Positions 35,480 to 47,984 of a stretch of DNA of 64,000 nucleotides are shown in pieces (positions within the stretch are counted from its first letter, which is position 1; each line of letters opens with the position of its first letter). The notes under the pieces were generated by a model, which had not been told where the DNA came from, searched no databases, and worked only from the letters and a program-made list of their open reading frames with translations. The DNA is from Nicotiana tabacum (Eukaryota; Streptophyta; Magnoliopsida; Solanales; Solanaceae): the NCBI RefSeq assembly GCF_000715075.1, contig NC_134102.1:97233766-97297765 (forward strand), given 5' to 3'. A program made the translations under genes and the position numbers.

Positions 35480-37296
35480 TGCCATATTTTTTTGGTATAA
35501 CCATCTGATAGCCGGTACCCACTAGCCCAACTAATTCATATTTGTGTCTTGTAACACCTGTTCAAGGGAGAAGTGCTCCCTACCAAGAATTTCTCCATTC
35601 TCGGGGCTCGAACTTCCATTCATCCCACCACATCCCTTTTAATGAAGCCTATTTTTTTCTTTTTTCTTTGTTCTTTTTGAACTTCGGCTCTGGAAGGGAC
35701 TCACCAGCTACTACCTTCTTTTCTTTTTTGCTTTGGTTTTATTCTTTAGAGACATTTCTTTTTCTGCATCCGCCTCGGTTCAGTGTTGTGCTTCTGGTTC
35801 CTCGGAAGAATCAACTTATGCCATGCTGGTGAAAGAAGCAATTAAAAGTTTAATCTTTGATCCAAAATCAGTTTTTGAAATGAAGATAGAAAGTAGTTCT
35901 CTTCTTTTCTTTATTAAGTGTTCTTGCAACAAATATTTTTCATAAATTGGTTAATATTCGATAATGGAGCTTTGGTTGTTATAGATAAAAATTATCCAAA
36001 AAGTCATATTTCAATTTGTTTTTATGATATAAAATATTATAAAAATTTAACTTTAAACTCTCAAAGATATTCATATTTCATCTGTGAAATGTAACTTTGA
36101 AGTCAAAAAACTTTACACTTGATCTTTTAATTTGTTCTGTTCCAAATTCGCAAGAGTGATCACCCTCAAACATTCCTGTAGCGCTGCAAACTTCAGACAA
36201 AATGATGTTTAATCCTCCTCTTCTTGCTAGCCGTCCCACAACTGCTGCTACAAAGCTCATGGTGTTATAGTTATGCAGTCTTTTTTACTATTTATAGATC
36301 TTTCTGATGTACAATGAGAATGATTGCTACGTTTGGACTTCTTTCGAACTCTAGACTTGATACTCTCAAGCATGTTCCAAGTATCAGAAGTGGATATGGG
36401 CATCCAAGAACTATACAAAATTGTTACTAAACAAAATTTCTACCGACTGCAGTATATTACTATTACAGCTTACAAAGAAGTTGCTAGTGATAAATGAAAA
36501 TCTCGCCGCAGAGGACTAACTTCAAATCTTGGTCTGAAGTTAGGTTTGGTAGTTCAAATTTCAGACACACAAGTCCAAAGTTGTGGATTGCCAAACTTTA
36601 CTTCAAACCTAAATGTCTAAAATTTGAACTACACAAACTATATGCAAGCTTCAAACATACAGGTCTGAAGCTAAGCTTTTGCAAGCCCAATTTCAGACCC
36701 GTATGTCAGAAGTTTTTGAGACTCCCCACGAATTTCAAGATGAGTGCCACTTTGCCTTTAAAAAGAAACATCTGAGTTTGCATCATGATTTAACTTTCGA
36801 ATATGCTTAATGAAAATGGGAAAACCTCAAAATGAAATGGTCATATTGTCTAGCTTAAAATTAACCAAGAGTAGGTGCCCCAAAAAGACATTAACATGTA
36901 TGTGCTTGTTTGAGCGATGATTTAAAGCAGACCAAAGAAAGGCAGCCTATGAATACAAATAGGACTACACTTATACTGGTGATATTATTTACCATTGGCA
37001 TCAAAAAGTTGCCGCTCTCCTAATGGATACAAATGAAGTGTGTCAACTTAATAAGCTTGATAGCTTATGGGATAAGACACGTACAGTACAACTTCCAATC
37101 TAGATGGGGCATATGTGTTAGCATTGCAACCTAAACTATTGTGTAATTCACAAGTACAAACACATCATATTTACAGTATGGGGTGAACACGTTCAGGACC
37201 AAAATTGTTTTGCATGCCCTCTGAACATAGATTGCGAGCACTTTGAATCAATGCAGTGTAATATCAAAACCCTCTCCAGATGATACTTTGCATTTC
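35480..37296. other. Convergent intergenic region between the CABIN1-like gene and NAR1
   Basis: No gene is supported. At 36,500-36,730 there is a run of imperfect, partly inverted repeats of the type TTCAGAC..GTCTGAAG mixed with CAAACTT motifs. These resemble the tandem units at 48,200-48,950 and may belong to the same kind of element. The left part is T-rich and shows nothing recognisable. The NAR1 3' UTR probably occupies the last few hundred bases. Confidence 0.4.
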
Positions 37297-40200
37297 TCAC
37301 CAGTTATGCAACTGTGAAGTGATACTTTTCACTACAGGATGATATTCAGTATGCAAGTACCTCTTTGCTTTCTCTGAACCAGGCTGTTCAAGCCACTCAT
37401 TGTATAGGCCTTTTATGATGGGATTGTTGAAAGGATCAGCAACGACAACCTGAACATTAACAAAGAGCATTCAGTTTCAAAAGATCAGAAAGTTTAGTGT
37501 AAAGAAAACAAAGAGATCTCATGTCAATCATGGCTTTGCAACTTCTAAAGAGTAGACCTTTCTTTCATTAGAATCTACTTAGATGAACATTCTCATAAAC
37601 TTCCTCATCTCGTAACACGGAAATATAAAAGCCAAAACAAGCAGCAGCTCTTTATAACAGAAAAAAGCCACAGATGGGGAGACAGACACAAATCAGAACA
37701 AAAGATTTCAGCATCTCAAACATGAATATTTTCATGTTTGACTTGGCACAAATTATACGCAAAGACTTCAAGCTGGAGTGGAGATTTCTAGAGTCCAAGA
37801 TGGTGTAGTATGACAAACTCTGCCAATCATAATTGGTTATACAAACAAAAAAATCCAATTGCACCATGTCACTTACATCTTCTACATAAGCCGTCTCCAA
37901 CAGCCGAATCAACTCTTTACCTGACTGCCCAGGCTGTGGCTTTATTTGTCCACCACCATTTAAGCATCCTATAATCAAGAGGGAGGCAATTAAAGACAAC
38001 TAACTGTTAACATTGATGCAAGGAGGTTCAGAGTTGTTATTCACAAAATAGAAAGATCTAGAATCTGACCTGAAGGGCATGCCATGATCTCCAAGAAATG
38101 GTAGTCACACTTTCCCATTTTCACTTTCCTAACAACATTCTGCAGGTTTCGGAAACCATAACATAATGCAAATTTCAGGACCGATTTATCATTCACCTGT
38201 GTTATAGAAATCTCGTCAGTGGGTTGTCAATGGCCGACTACTCTTTTGTGGCAATTGCTACGAACTTATAATAAATATACGTTTAAAAAAGAACTTTCAA
38301 CTACATATATATGGTTCAACTTGAAGACATTGGATACGCGGGGTGGTGCGGAAGCTCTACTTCCACGGATAAGTTGGGATTTTACAAACTTTTCACTAGC
38401 TTTTATTTAAAGTTTTGCATCTTTTGATAGCATGCCCCTCCCCTTTTTCCTTTCTGCACCGAGGGTCTACCGGAAACAGCCTCTCTGCCTTTTTAAAGGC
38501 AGGGGTAAGGTCTGCGTACACTCTACCCTCCCCAGACCCCACTTGTGGGACTATATTAGGTTTGTTGTTGTTATTGTTGTTGTCGTCATCTTTTGATAGC
38601 ATACAATAGTATAATCTCACCTGATTTTCGTTGGTTGCAGAGTTAAAAGATTTTGGAAATCTTTGAATAGGAAGAAAAGATAGCAAAAGGATTCAAAAAG
38701 AGTTCAAATGCAAGCTAATCTGAAGAACCACTGTCAGCGTTTTGATTCCGCTGGCAGCAGAATTGTGACAGTTTGATAGGATTCTGAAGTTTTTGCAGCA
38801 GGAAAATTCCATTGCAGCAGATGGAAGCCGCAGGCGGTGGAATTGGGTTCAATCTGGTAATTCTTCGAAGTTTCAGCAGCAACGGCAAAGCGCTGCAGCG
38901 AATCTATTTTGTTGGCAGCAAAACTGGAGGCTCCTGAAGTTCAAATCTGGGATTCAAAAGCGCTGTCAGCGCTTTTATTTCGTTGGTAGCTGAATTAGCA
39001 GTATTATTAGGGCCTTAGGGGTATTGTAGAAATGATTTGTAAATTAATTAGACTAGTATAAATAGTAGATACCGAGTTTTTTTAAGCAGTATAGTAGATA
39101 GAAAGAATATGTAGGAACTTTTGCTGCTGGAAAGCATTCAATAGGATCTTTCTACTATTCTTAGCAAGGATTCAAGCAACTTTTGGAAATTCCTCAGGAG
39201 TTTGAGTCATTCAACTTAATTTTCATTATTATTATAAATTCTTACCTTTTAATTGCTTTTACTTTCATTTCTAGCATGAGTTGCTAATTCACTGCTTGGG
39301 TTGTAGACCTAAGTTTGCAAGTTAATGGGTTATTAATTGCTTGTCACTATATGCTTGGGTTATGATTATTTAACTGGTTCCATGCTTTATTTGTCAATTT
39401 AATGGTGGTCAGCACTAGATTAAGCCCTAATTTTCTTAGTTCTTATTTGGGAAGATGGAACCAGGACTAGGTAAGAATCAAGTATCAAGGTTTTTCTTTT
39501 TCTTTTTTTTTTCTTTTTTTTTTTTGGGGGGGGGGGGGGGGATTGTAACATATTAGTATATCTATTAAACAGAGATTACACAAAGTAGTGTAGTCCTATA
39601 TAATTGCAAGGAGAATTGAAGCCTGATTTCCTAGCCCTTAAACTATGATAAGTAATCTAGAATCTCATAAATAGATTCAGCTTCTTGTAAGTACTCCTGT
39701 TTACACTAAAAATAAAAGAGAACTAGACAACTTCAGCTTCTGAATGGGACTTCCGTTATCTTCAAAACATCTCTGATTTCTCTCTTTCCAAATTGTCCAC
39801 CAGATGCAAGTTGGGACGATCAAGGAATTGAGTTTTATAAAGGTTTATATAACTCAATTAATAGAATCAAGCTAGGAATAGCTAGATTCTTACTTGGGTG
39901 TTCATCGATTTGAATTTAAAGCATTCCATTTGGTTAGGGAGAACTTAATTGGGGTAGGCCCATTATTATTGGAAGATCCTAATAAATAAATCATAATTGA
40001 ACCAAAATCAAGAAGATATTGCAGTGCCAGCCTACAGGCACTTAGTTTAATAGAACACTATATGGGCGTCTTCACAGCATTCTATAAAATCATGTTCCTA
40101 AGAGAAAACTGAAGCAAACTTACTTCTAGGCTCACTTCTTGGAAATCAGAGTTCCTTATAGTCTTGAATGCTATAGGGCCTTTAACTTCCTGATTTAAAA

Positions 40201-43200
40201 GAACTTTAGCGGCATGACGATAAATGGTATCTGCATATCCTCCAGAGCTTCCGTGAACCCCATAAAGATGGCCCTCCTCATCGATATTGGCAAACCTTTA
40301 GAGAGCATATAAACACTCAATTGTAAGGATTTGCATTAACAAATGAAATAAATGGAAGGTGTATAAAAGTGCTTACAACTTATCTAAGGGTGACTCTTCC
40401 AAGGATTGAAAATTAACTGCTTTTAACTACATCAAAGAGAGAGTTTGACTATGAGTAAACAACATAGTGCCCTTTTTAAAGAACAAAACCTAAAAAGAGT
40501 GAAACAGAAGATAGAAAGGAGAATAACTGTAAGTACTCTAAATGCAAGCTCTCTCACATTTTTGCTCTGAGAGAAAGTAATACTGAGAAGCAGAAAACTT
40601 TCTTTACCTGTATCAAATCCAAAACCTCTCCTGTTGTCAGAACTGAATCAACCTCCGTAATTTTTTCACTATCTGTATCCACTTGAAACACAAAGTCCTC
40701 ACGAGCAGCCTCGAGCTTCTTGTCATAACATGGCATTACCGTAACATGATATATATCCTCTGGTCTGTACAAAAAGCAAATCTATCAAGCACCAATTGAC
40801 TGCGATCAGGTCCAACAACTAACAGCTCGATTTAAGGAACATTATAAAAACTTTAACTTTTCACCAACTAACATGCAATATCATATATCCTGAAATATCA
40901 ATCTGTCAGCACTGATTTTCACTGTAAATGAGAAAGAAATGATTTCTCTGAAAACTTTCTGTAGGATGCATAAAATGGATGGGAAGCACAACAGGCAGCA
41001 AAAGTTGATTGCTTAGTGCATATTTGCAATACAGCAACTTATGACTGATTCTTCTTTTTGAGGTAGACACGTAAAGTCCAAGCATTACAGTTCAACAACA
41101 CAAAAATAAAAATTACAGTTTACATATGATGCACAATGCTTAAAAGACAAAGATGACAACAAGCTACCTTACACTTAGCTTTTGACATAAATAATTCTTA
41201 ACGACTGCTCCGATAGTTTGTTGGGGGCTCTTGACTGAAGAAATGTATGGAAGAATGTAAGACCCAAGGGTCTTCTCAGCGTAGCATATCCAACCTGCAA
41301 TTTCAACACCAGTAGAATTAGAACATATCGTAGAATCTCAAGCAAGAAATTAAGACAAACACCAAAGTAAATGAAGCCATTACCTGGACATGCGGAAGAT
41401 ATCATAGGCAAAGGTGGCTTTGACTCCCCATTACCTGTACTTCGGGGTTGTTTATATCGCACCATGAACTCGTTACAAGATTCTATTAGGGTCAAGTCTC
41501 TACTGCAGCTGGTATCAAATATAGCTTTCACACCCAGAGACTTAAATAAAGTTGTGAGCTTCCTGAAGACCTGACATAAGAAGTGCAAGCTCGTATTTAT
41601 TTCAACCAAAAGCAAATGCTTTGCAATACTTGTTGTTGTTTTTTTTACTTTGCTGAAAAGCATCAAATACCACGGACCCGCACCCCTCAAAAAAAGGCAT
41701 TTTACCAAGAAAAAAAGATGGAAGTACGAATTACAGCAGTCATATCAGGTGAGAAGATATACAGCAAAAAGTGAAACTACAAATATGAAAATACCAAAAC
41801 CTACCTGAAGTGAAGAAAGTCCATATTGAACAGCGAGAGAGGCCCTAGACTGGGGAGATACAGAGACAATAACAGTTCTCCCCTTTTCCAAATTGGAAAG
41901 GAACTCATCTAAGCTCTGCTTCTCAAGCATGACTGTTTCTGCTGATGTAATGCACCCGCTGCAATCAGGGATCAAGCTTAGTTGCTCATCATTGTTAAAT
42001 CTTTTATAGAGAGATTGGCATTTGCTTTTAATAGCTCAAGCAACAAAATTCAAACACAAAGTAAAATTAAATAAAATTAATATCTATCAAGTAACAGTTT
42101 TCTGAGTAACTTCTCTTCTTTTTTTTTTAAATGTAATGAAGCATTTTTCTGAGTAACTTATAGACTGGACTGACTGCAACAAGACCAGCACCGTATAACT
42201 GGGCTGGTCACAGACCTTTGAGGGACCTTTTACCCGATATGTTTATTCTGGCAGCAAAAAATACTTTTCTTTAGCAGAAAACAGAATTGATGACGTTTGG
42301 AACATCATTTAGAAGAAATTTCAATGATTGGGAAGTACACAGGGTTGCTGAATTTTTCAACCTTCTGAATACAAATCAGCAGCCATCCAACACTGATGAT
42401 AGCCTTATATGGAAGCCAAGAAGCAATGGAGTTTCAGTAAATTGTTGCTATAAAGATCTAACAAAAGGTGGATAATCCTGAAAAGCCTTCCCCATGGAAA
42501 CAAATTTGGAAGTCCAGAGCTCCAACTAAGGTTGCTTGTTTCACATGGATAGTATTTACTGAAGCTTGTCTCACACATGAGAATCTACAAAAGAGAGGTA
42601 TTGTTTTGACTACCAAATGTTTTCTCTGTAGAAGAGAAACAGACAATACCTGTCACTTATTATTGCAGTGCCAAGTTACCACCCAACTTGGCAGCTCTTC
42701 ATGGATATGATTGGTTTGGAGTAGGTCATGTCAAGGACAACAGGTGACTAGTTGAAGTGCTGGTACAGAAAGGGAGTCAGGAAGAGAAAGCTACTATGGT
42801 GGAATATTATACCAGCGTGCATATGGTGGACTATTTGGAGTGAGAGAAACAGAAGATGTTTTGAAGACTCTGCTAGCTCCATTCAAAAGATAAAGGCCAA
42901 TACTTTTTTGTTTTGCTTTTGGTTAGAATAGAACATGTAAATGAGGCTGAAATAGTTTTACAGGTTCTAAAGTCTTTACAGGTTTAGCGGGGTGCTTTTG
43001 TTTTTTGCTCCTCTGCTGATATTGTACAGTGGCTACAGCACGATCTTTGTGCTGGTTTATTTATAAAGTTATCTTACCTTTTGAAGGAAAAGAACAAGAC
43101 CGGCACCTGAGCCTTAACATAGAAATATAGCCCAAAATTCCTTATTGCCAAAACAATGAAAAAATTCAAGCTATTTGAATCGTCATAGTTGATTTACAGT

Positions 43201-44877
43201 TAAGAGGCAGTTTTGTTAAAGGATAGCTTAAAGCGCGCTTAAGTCCTCAAGCTTGGTGAAGCTCAAGTTGTGCACTTCCCTTTCACTTAATTGGCTCTTT
43301 ACGGTAGGCGTCAAGGTGCTAAGGTGTGGTCATTTTCACTATGGGCTGTCTTTAATAGCACAACACTAGACAATCAATATAGCTGACAAAATGATACACT
43401 TTAGTTGTTAAGAAAACACTGTGGTTAAACTTTCATGATTAAGAATAAGAAATTAGAAATTTAGTATAAGAAATCTGGGTACTGAAAACCTAAGACTACA
43501 TCTTCTATTTTTGATAAGGAAAGAAGGTACTAAGTGGGACTCGATCCCTTAACCTCCAAGTAAAATACCTAGCATCAGCCTTCTGTACGTCTTCTATTCT
43601 AAATCAGACATTTAAAATACTTCGAAGTTTGAACTTGATTGACATGATTTTAACTGCATATATACAGCTTAAGTATTGATTTTTCATTCCTTTGTCCACA
43701 TAATTATTGTTTGTGTTTATAGTAACATTTTCTTGCATTTCATTCCATTTTTATATTTTCTTCACTGGCGCTTTTCTTCACTAGAAACAACTTTAGTTGT
43801 GTTTTGTGCTAAAAGCTCCAATAGACTTCGGCGCTCTTTTTGCGCTTTCGCTTTTGAACTTTGGCTAGGGCTCATTTGCTTGAATGTGTAATTGGAAATT
43901 ATTCTTGTTTGTTTGCTACTTCTAAACCTTGAATAATCTCTGTATTAGATATCTGCAATTGACGTATTCTTTTAATAAAACTCAACGTGGTAGACGTATT
44001 AGAAATACAATGTATAAGAGATTACGAGAATGACAAAAATGACCTTTTACCAATTACATTCATCTCCAACTCTTTTTTTGATGAAGTAAGTTGATACGTT
44101 AAAAAAGGCATCAAGCAGAAACTAAGGTTAAAAGAGAGATTAAGTCAGCCCATATTATAATATGACGTAGCTAATATGACACAGCTTCTTTTTCTTTGCT
44201 GACCTGTTATGATCTTTTTTTAAACATAAACACAGTCATGTTAAGGTTATCCCCATATTACTGAGTCAACTTTTCAATTCAGGGCATGGTTGCCTAGAAC
44301 AGTATATCCAAAAAGAGATAAGTTAATACCTGCAAGCCAAGCAATCTTTGAGAGAAATTTTGACGGGTTCATTTTGTACTACTGGTTTGCTCAGTGCTCC
44401 AGCTGATTTTCCCACATTCTGATGAAGAAAAGAGCATTAACTCAACATTAGTTATAGCAGCAATAGTCTAATAATATTAAGTAGGAGCAGCTAGCTGTTC
44501 TTCAAACCAATTGGCAACCCTAAGAAATACTCCTATAAGTCAGTTCTCACTTCCACCCTTGCTTAAAATACTTTTTTTAATAGCATAAAGGTGTTCTCTT
44601 TACACCAAATTCCTACAAGTCTAAATTCAAATCAGCAATGAACACAAAATCCATGCCTAAGAGAGGCTGATCTATTTCGCCCACAATGAAAACAAAAATT
44701 ACATGGACAAGGGTATTTCAAATAAAACCCTAACCTTAAAAAGAAGTAGTAAAAAAGATATACCTGGGGGATCCTAGGAGTAGAATTAGCATTGAGGGAA
44801 ACGACGCAGCCCTGGGAGGGAGCTATGTAATCATTCAAATCCCCTATCCTTAGTGTCGCTGAGAATTTCTCAGACAT
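37297..44877 (-). CDS. NAR1: NAR1, cytosolic iron-sulfur assembly protein (Fe-only hydrogenase-like)
   Basis: Component of the cytosolic Fe-S assembly (CIA) machinery, linking the early scaffold to the late targeting complex. Eleven exons, 5' to 3' on the minus strand: 44764-44877, 44330-44418, 41805-41958, 41384-41570, 41168-41294, 40608-40764, 40377-40426, 40124-40295, 38070-38196, 37877-37968, 37297-37449. They give 473 aa, the expected family size. The N-terminal cluster ligands are a Cys in PSQGCV and the CLACSGC motif, which spans the exon 2/3 junction. The second-cluster ligands are Cys in [20 protein letters not shown] and the [12 protein letters not shown] region. The protein ends in a Trp (SQLHNW), the type of C-terminus used to dock on the CIA targeting complex. 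No damage was seen. Introns hold an L1 fragment, a LINE tail and a probable LTR. Confidence 0.95.
38434..38586 (+). mobile_element. Truncated RTE/TS 3' tail with perfect TSD in NAR1 intron 8
   Basis: A 153-bp insertion flanked by a perfect 16-bp repeat, CATCTTTTGATAGCAT, at 38418-38433 and 38587-38602. It contains only the shared LINE/SINE tail (CGAGGGTCTACCGGAAACAG, GGGGTAAGGTCTGCGTACAC, GACCCCACTTGTGGGAC) and TTG repeats. It is antisense to NAR1. No tRNA-like head is present. Confidence 0.9.
38700..39480 (+). mobile_element. Probable LTR fragment in NAR1 intron 8
   Basis: The sequence GGGCCTTAGGGGTATTGTAG followed by GTATAAATAGTAG near 39,055 resembles the U3/R promoter region of plant Gypsy LTRs. 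The upstream part is rich in CAGCAG and GCGCTG motifs. No paired LTR, TSD or coding part was found, so this is a tentative call. Confidence 0.4.
39492..39541. repeat. Poly-T / poly-G tract
   Basis: A T-rich run is followed by about 15 consecutive G. The exact length is likely to be unreliable in any assembly. Confidence 0.8.
42193..43092 (+). mobile_element. 5'-truncated L1 LINE with TSD in NAR1 intron 2
   Basis: A 900-bp insertion flanked by a 15-bp repeat with one mismatch: AACAAGACCAGCACC at 42178-42192 and AACAAGACCGGCACC at 43093-43107. It encodes remnants of the zinc-binding domain that follows plant L1 reverse transcriptases ([20 protein letters not shown], then [18 protein letters not shown]). 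Its 3' end has a hairpin with arms CAGCAC and GTGCTG near 43,040. Frames are broken. It is antisense to NAR1. Confidence 0.85.
43515..43590 (-). mobile_element. Possible SINE remnant in NAR1 intron 2
   Basis: On the minus strand, GAGGTTAAGGGATCGAGTCC resembles a tRNA-like B box and is followed by an A-poor end (CTTTCCTTATCAAAAATAG). It is short and diverged, so the call is weak. Confidence 0.3.
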
Positions 44878-45296
44878 CCCTAAAACTCCTATTGCAAATG
44901 GAAAATTGGAGAAGGTGGAGAGAGAAGCAGACGCTGCTATCAATTTGGAAGAGTAATACTTGTCAAGCTATGGCCCAAACGGGAGATCCTTCTTCTTATA
45001 AGGCTATTGAAAATGGTGGCGGCCTGTTCCTTTCTGCCTTTTCCAAATGGCGGCCTATTGTTTTTCCATGGCTGATACTTTTTATTTTATGCCAAATAAA
45101 TTTGAATTTTTTTTTTTAATTAGAGGCTTAACTAATGGACAATAAAAAGAAAAGAAGAAAGAAATTAGAAAAAAAATTAGACCTAAATATTGCCTTTTTT
45201 AGCTTATGCTTTAAAATAATTAAGTAGGAACATGAGTACACCCGTCAAGAAATAAACTAAACTCACATAAGAAATGTTGGTTATGTGACTCATATA

Positions 45297-45561
45297 GTAA
45301 AATTTCTCACTTTTAGTTGTCAAATATTCTAAAAATAAATTTTCATTTTTATTTGTCACTTTTCGCATATCAAGAGAAAAATAATTTATTCTTCCTCTTT
45401 TGACCTTAGCATTAATTACTCATTCTAAATTATTTTTCAAATCCATTAAGACTATACACCAATTAATATGGGTATCATGATAAATTATACACTTTATTTA
45501 TTATTTTTTAAGGGGTGTATAAAGTCAATAATGGATAAGTAAAAGTGAACGGATAGAGTAT
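45297..45561. mobile_element. Stowaway-like MITE
   Basis: The right end, read inverted, is CTCTATCCGTTCACTTTTAC, the common Stowaway terminus. The left end TTCTCACTTTTAGTTGTC is a degraded counterpart. The interior is AT-rich and non-coding, as expected for this class. Confidence 0.55.
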
Positions 45562-46063
45562 TTTTTATTATGACAACTATAAGAAATAAAAACCATAAGT
45601 AATAAACAACGAGATAGCTCCCATATACGCAAGCAGTATCAGCTCTGCATACAATTCCTTTTTTGTTCTTACCAATTAACCCCTACAACTTTTTGTGCTT
45701 AATTAACAATGTTGAATTATTTTTCGAACAATAATTACTTTATACAAACCAATTTATAATCTTCTCTATTGGGTTTTTAATCTTCAATTCTTCATTTGCA
45801 AAGTTCTTTGCAGTTTGTTGGGAAACTACTAGTTATGTCCGTCCATAGTAACTTATTACAAAAAATTGGTTAATACATAACTAATAATTAATATTAGCCA
45901 AATACTACTAATATTAGGCAATTAGCTATATGTAGCAAAAAAAGTCATTTTTTTTACTTTTTTTTGAGTGAATACTATTAAAATATATTGGGTACATCTT
46001 AAATAGTTTTAATTTCGATTTTGGGATGATTTGGTGGAGCTTTGGGGTGGTTTGAATTGAAAA

Positions 46064-46257
<194 letters not shown>

Positions 46258-46393
46258 ATATTTATAGTTTTATTTATTTTTTATGCAATTTTACATGTTT
46301 ATAAATATTTACTGTAATTATATTATTTTATAAAATATTAAAAATTAAATACTTATGGGGCTTACACGTCGCTGAGGCATATGTAAAACGTCT

Positions 46394-46630
46394 CATCTAT
46401 ATGTTTTCAACGAATTCCAACTATACCCATTGAAAAAAATTCTTTTTTGCCTAATTTCTTAATATCGTATATCATCGATAATGAATTTTGATTCCAAACT
46501 AATCTAATTCACCTTCATACTTCGGCAAATTTTGTTTGTTGCCCCATTTATATGTTTTCAACGAATCGCAATAATACCCATTGAAAGAAATCCTTTTTTT
46601 GCCTATATTTTTTTTAATGTTATATATCAT
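46394..46630 (+). repeat. Direct repeat of about 83 bp, spaced 150 bp
   Basis: Copies at 46394-46474 and 46545-46630 share TATATGTTTTCAACGAAT, TACCCATTGAAA and a TATATCAT end, with about ten differences. This looks like an old local duplication. Confidence 0.7.
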
Positions 46631-47081
46631 TAGTAAATATTTGGGCTATTTTTGGTAGCACGACTGCACGACTAAAATGGCTAGTTATTAGTAAATCGTG
46701 TCTTATTTTTTGTACATTTCCGTAAGATTCCCTATTTTGTTCCAGTTCTCGTGTGTGGTTTACACCTTAATTCTACCTTTTTAATGAATATAAATCCTAA
46801 TCTCCTTATTTCCTAACAAAATAATAAAACTATTTTATTTTACAATTTTCATGAAGGCAAAATAACAAAATATAATTAATTATTCCTAAACTTATTTTAA
46901 CATTTAAATACACAAAAAACGCAAATAATATTAAATCAACTTTGAAAATTCAATTCCTTTTAAAATGTTGTACTAATTTAACAAAATTATTCTTTATTGA
47001 ATAATCCTGGAACATTTTTAGTTTTAGCCCTTTTTCAATTAAGTAAGCCAAGTTCTTTTTCCTTATTTTTTTAGTAAACTA

Positions 47082-47405
47082 ATAGCATGTTTGGCCAAAA
47101 GTACTTTTTTTAGTCAAAAGTACTTTTTTGCCTAAATTAAGGTGTTTGACCAAGTTTTAAGAAGGAAAAAAGTGTTTTACACTAGAAACAGTTTTGGAGA
47201 AACAGAAAAAAATAGTTTATTCCCAAAAATACTTTTTTGAAAGCACCTTTTAAAAACTTGGCCAAACACTAACCGTTGCTCAAAAGTGCTTTTCAAATTA
47301 ATTAGTCAAACGCAAACTACTTTCCGCCAAAAATATTTTTTTGAAAAACGTTTTTAACAAAAGCCCAAAATAAGCAGATTTTAGAAGCTTAGCCAAACAT
47401 GCTAT
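47082..47405. mobile_element. MITE with ATAGCATGTTTGGC inverted ends
   Basis: A 324-bp element starting ATAGCATGTTTGGCCAAAAG and ending GCCAAACATGCTAT, an inverted match. The interior contains further inverted pieces (AAAAGTACTTTTTT; CTTGGCCAAACACT). It has no coding capacity. The superfamily is probably hAT-like but was not determined. Confidence 0.7.
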
Positions 47406-47984
47406 AAGTTTACAACTTAAAATCATAGTAATGATAACTTCAAACTAGGAAACCTAATTTTGATAATTAAAATTACAGAATAAACCGTAACCGAACATTG
47501 CACCCGACTTTTAGAAGAGCAAATAGGCATGTTCTTCACCATTTTCTTTTTCATGAATCGTCTTGTGCAGCACACATTTTTAGTTCTGCTTAATGAACAT
47601 GACCTACGAGATGATTTAAAACAAATTCTAATGCAAGAGATTAAAAAAAGGATAACGTAAATCAATGTATCATATATAAAAGCTTCCTTTTATTTTTAAA
47701 AATCTCGAGCTCTTTATTCCTTTTACACATCATTTTATTTTATTTTTTGGAGGAAATTAGTTTAGGGGTATTAGCACTTTTAGCCCGCGCCAGAAACTAT
47801 TTATATTTGGTAGCCTAAAAAGTATATAAAATTTGTATACTTTTTTTTGTATATAACATATAGAATATATATATATACAAATTTTATATATTTTTCGTCT
47901 ATTATTTTTACAGCGGATGTACTTCCAATAGTGGGGTTAGTTAGTTTATAATGACTGTTACAAAATGAATAGAAATCCAAGGAG

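Noticed and set aside
42287..42710. Plus-strand protein with Cys-His residues as a host zinc-finger gene
   Set aside because: The residues match the zinc-binding domain of L1 reverse transcriptases, and the segment is bounded by TSDs.
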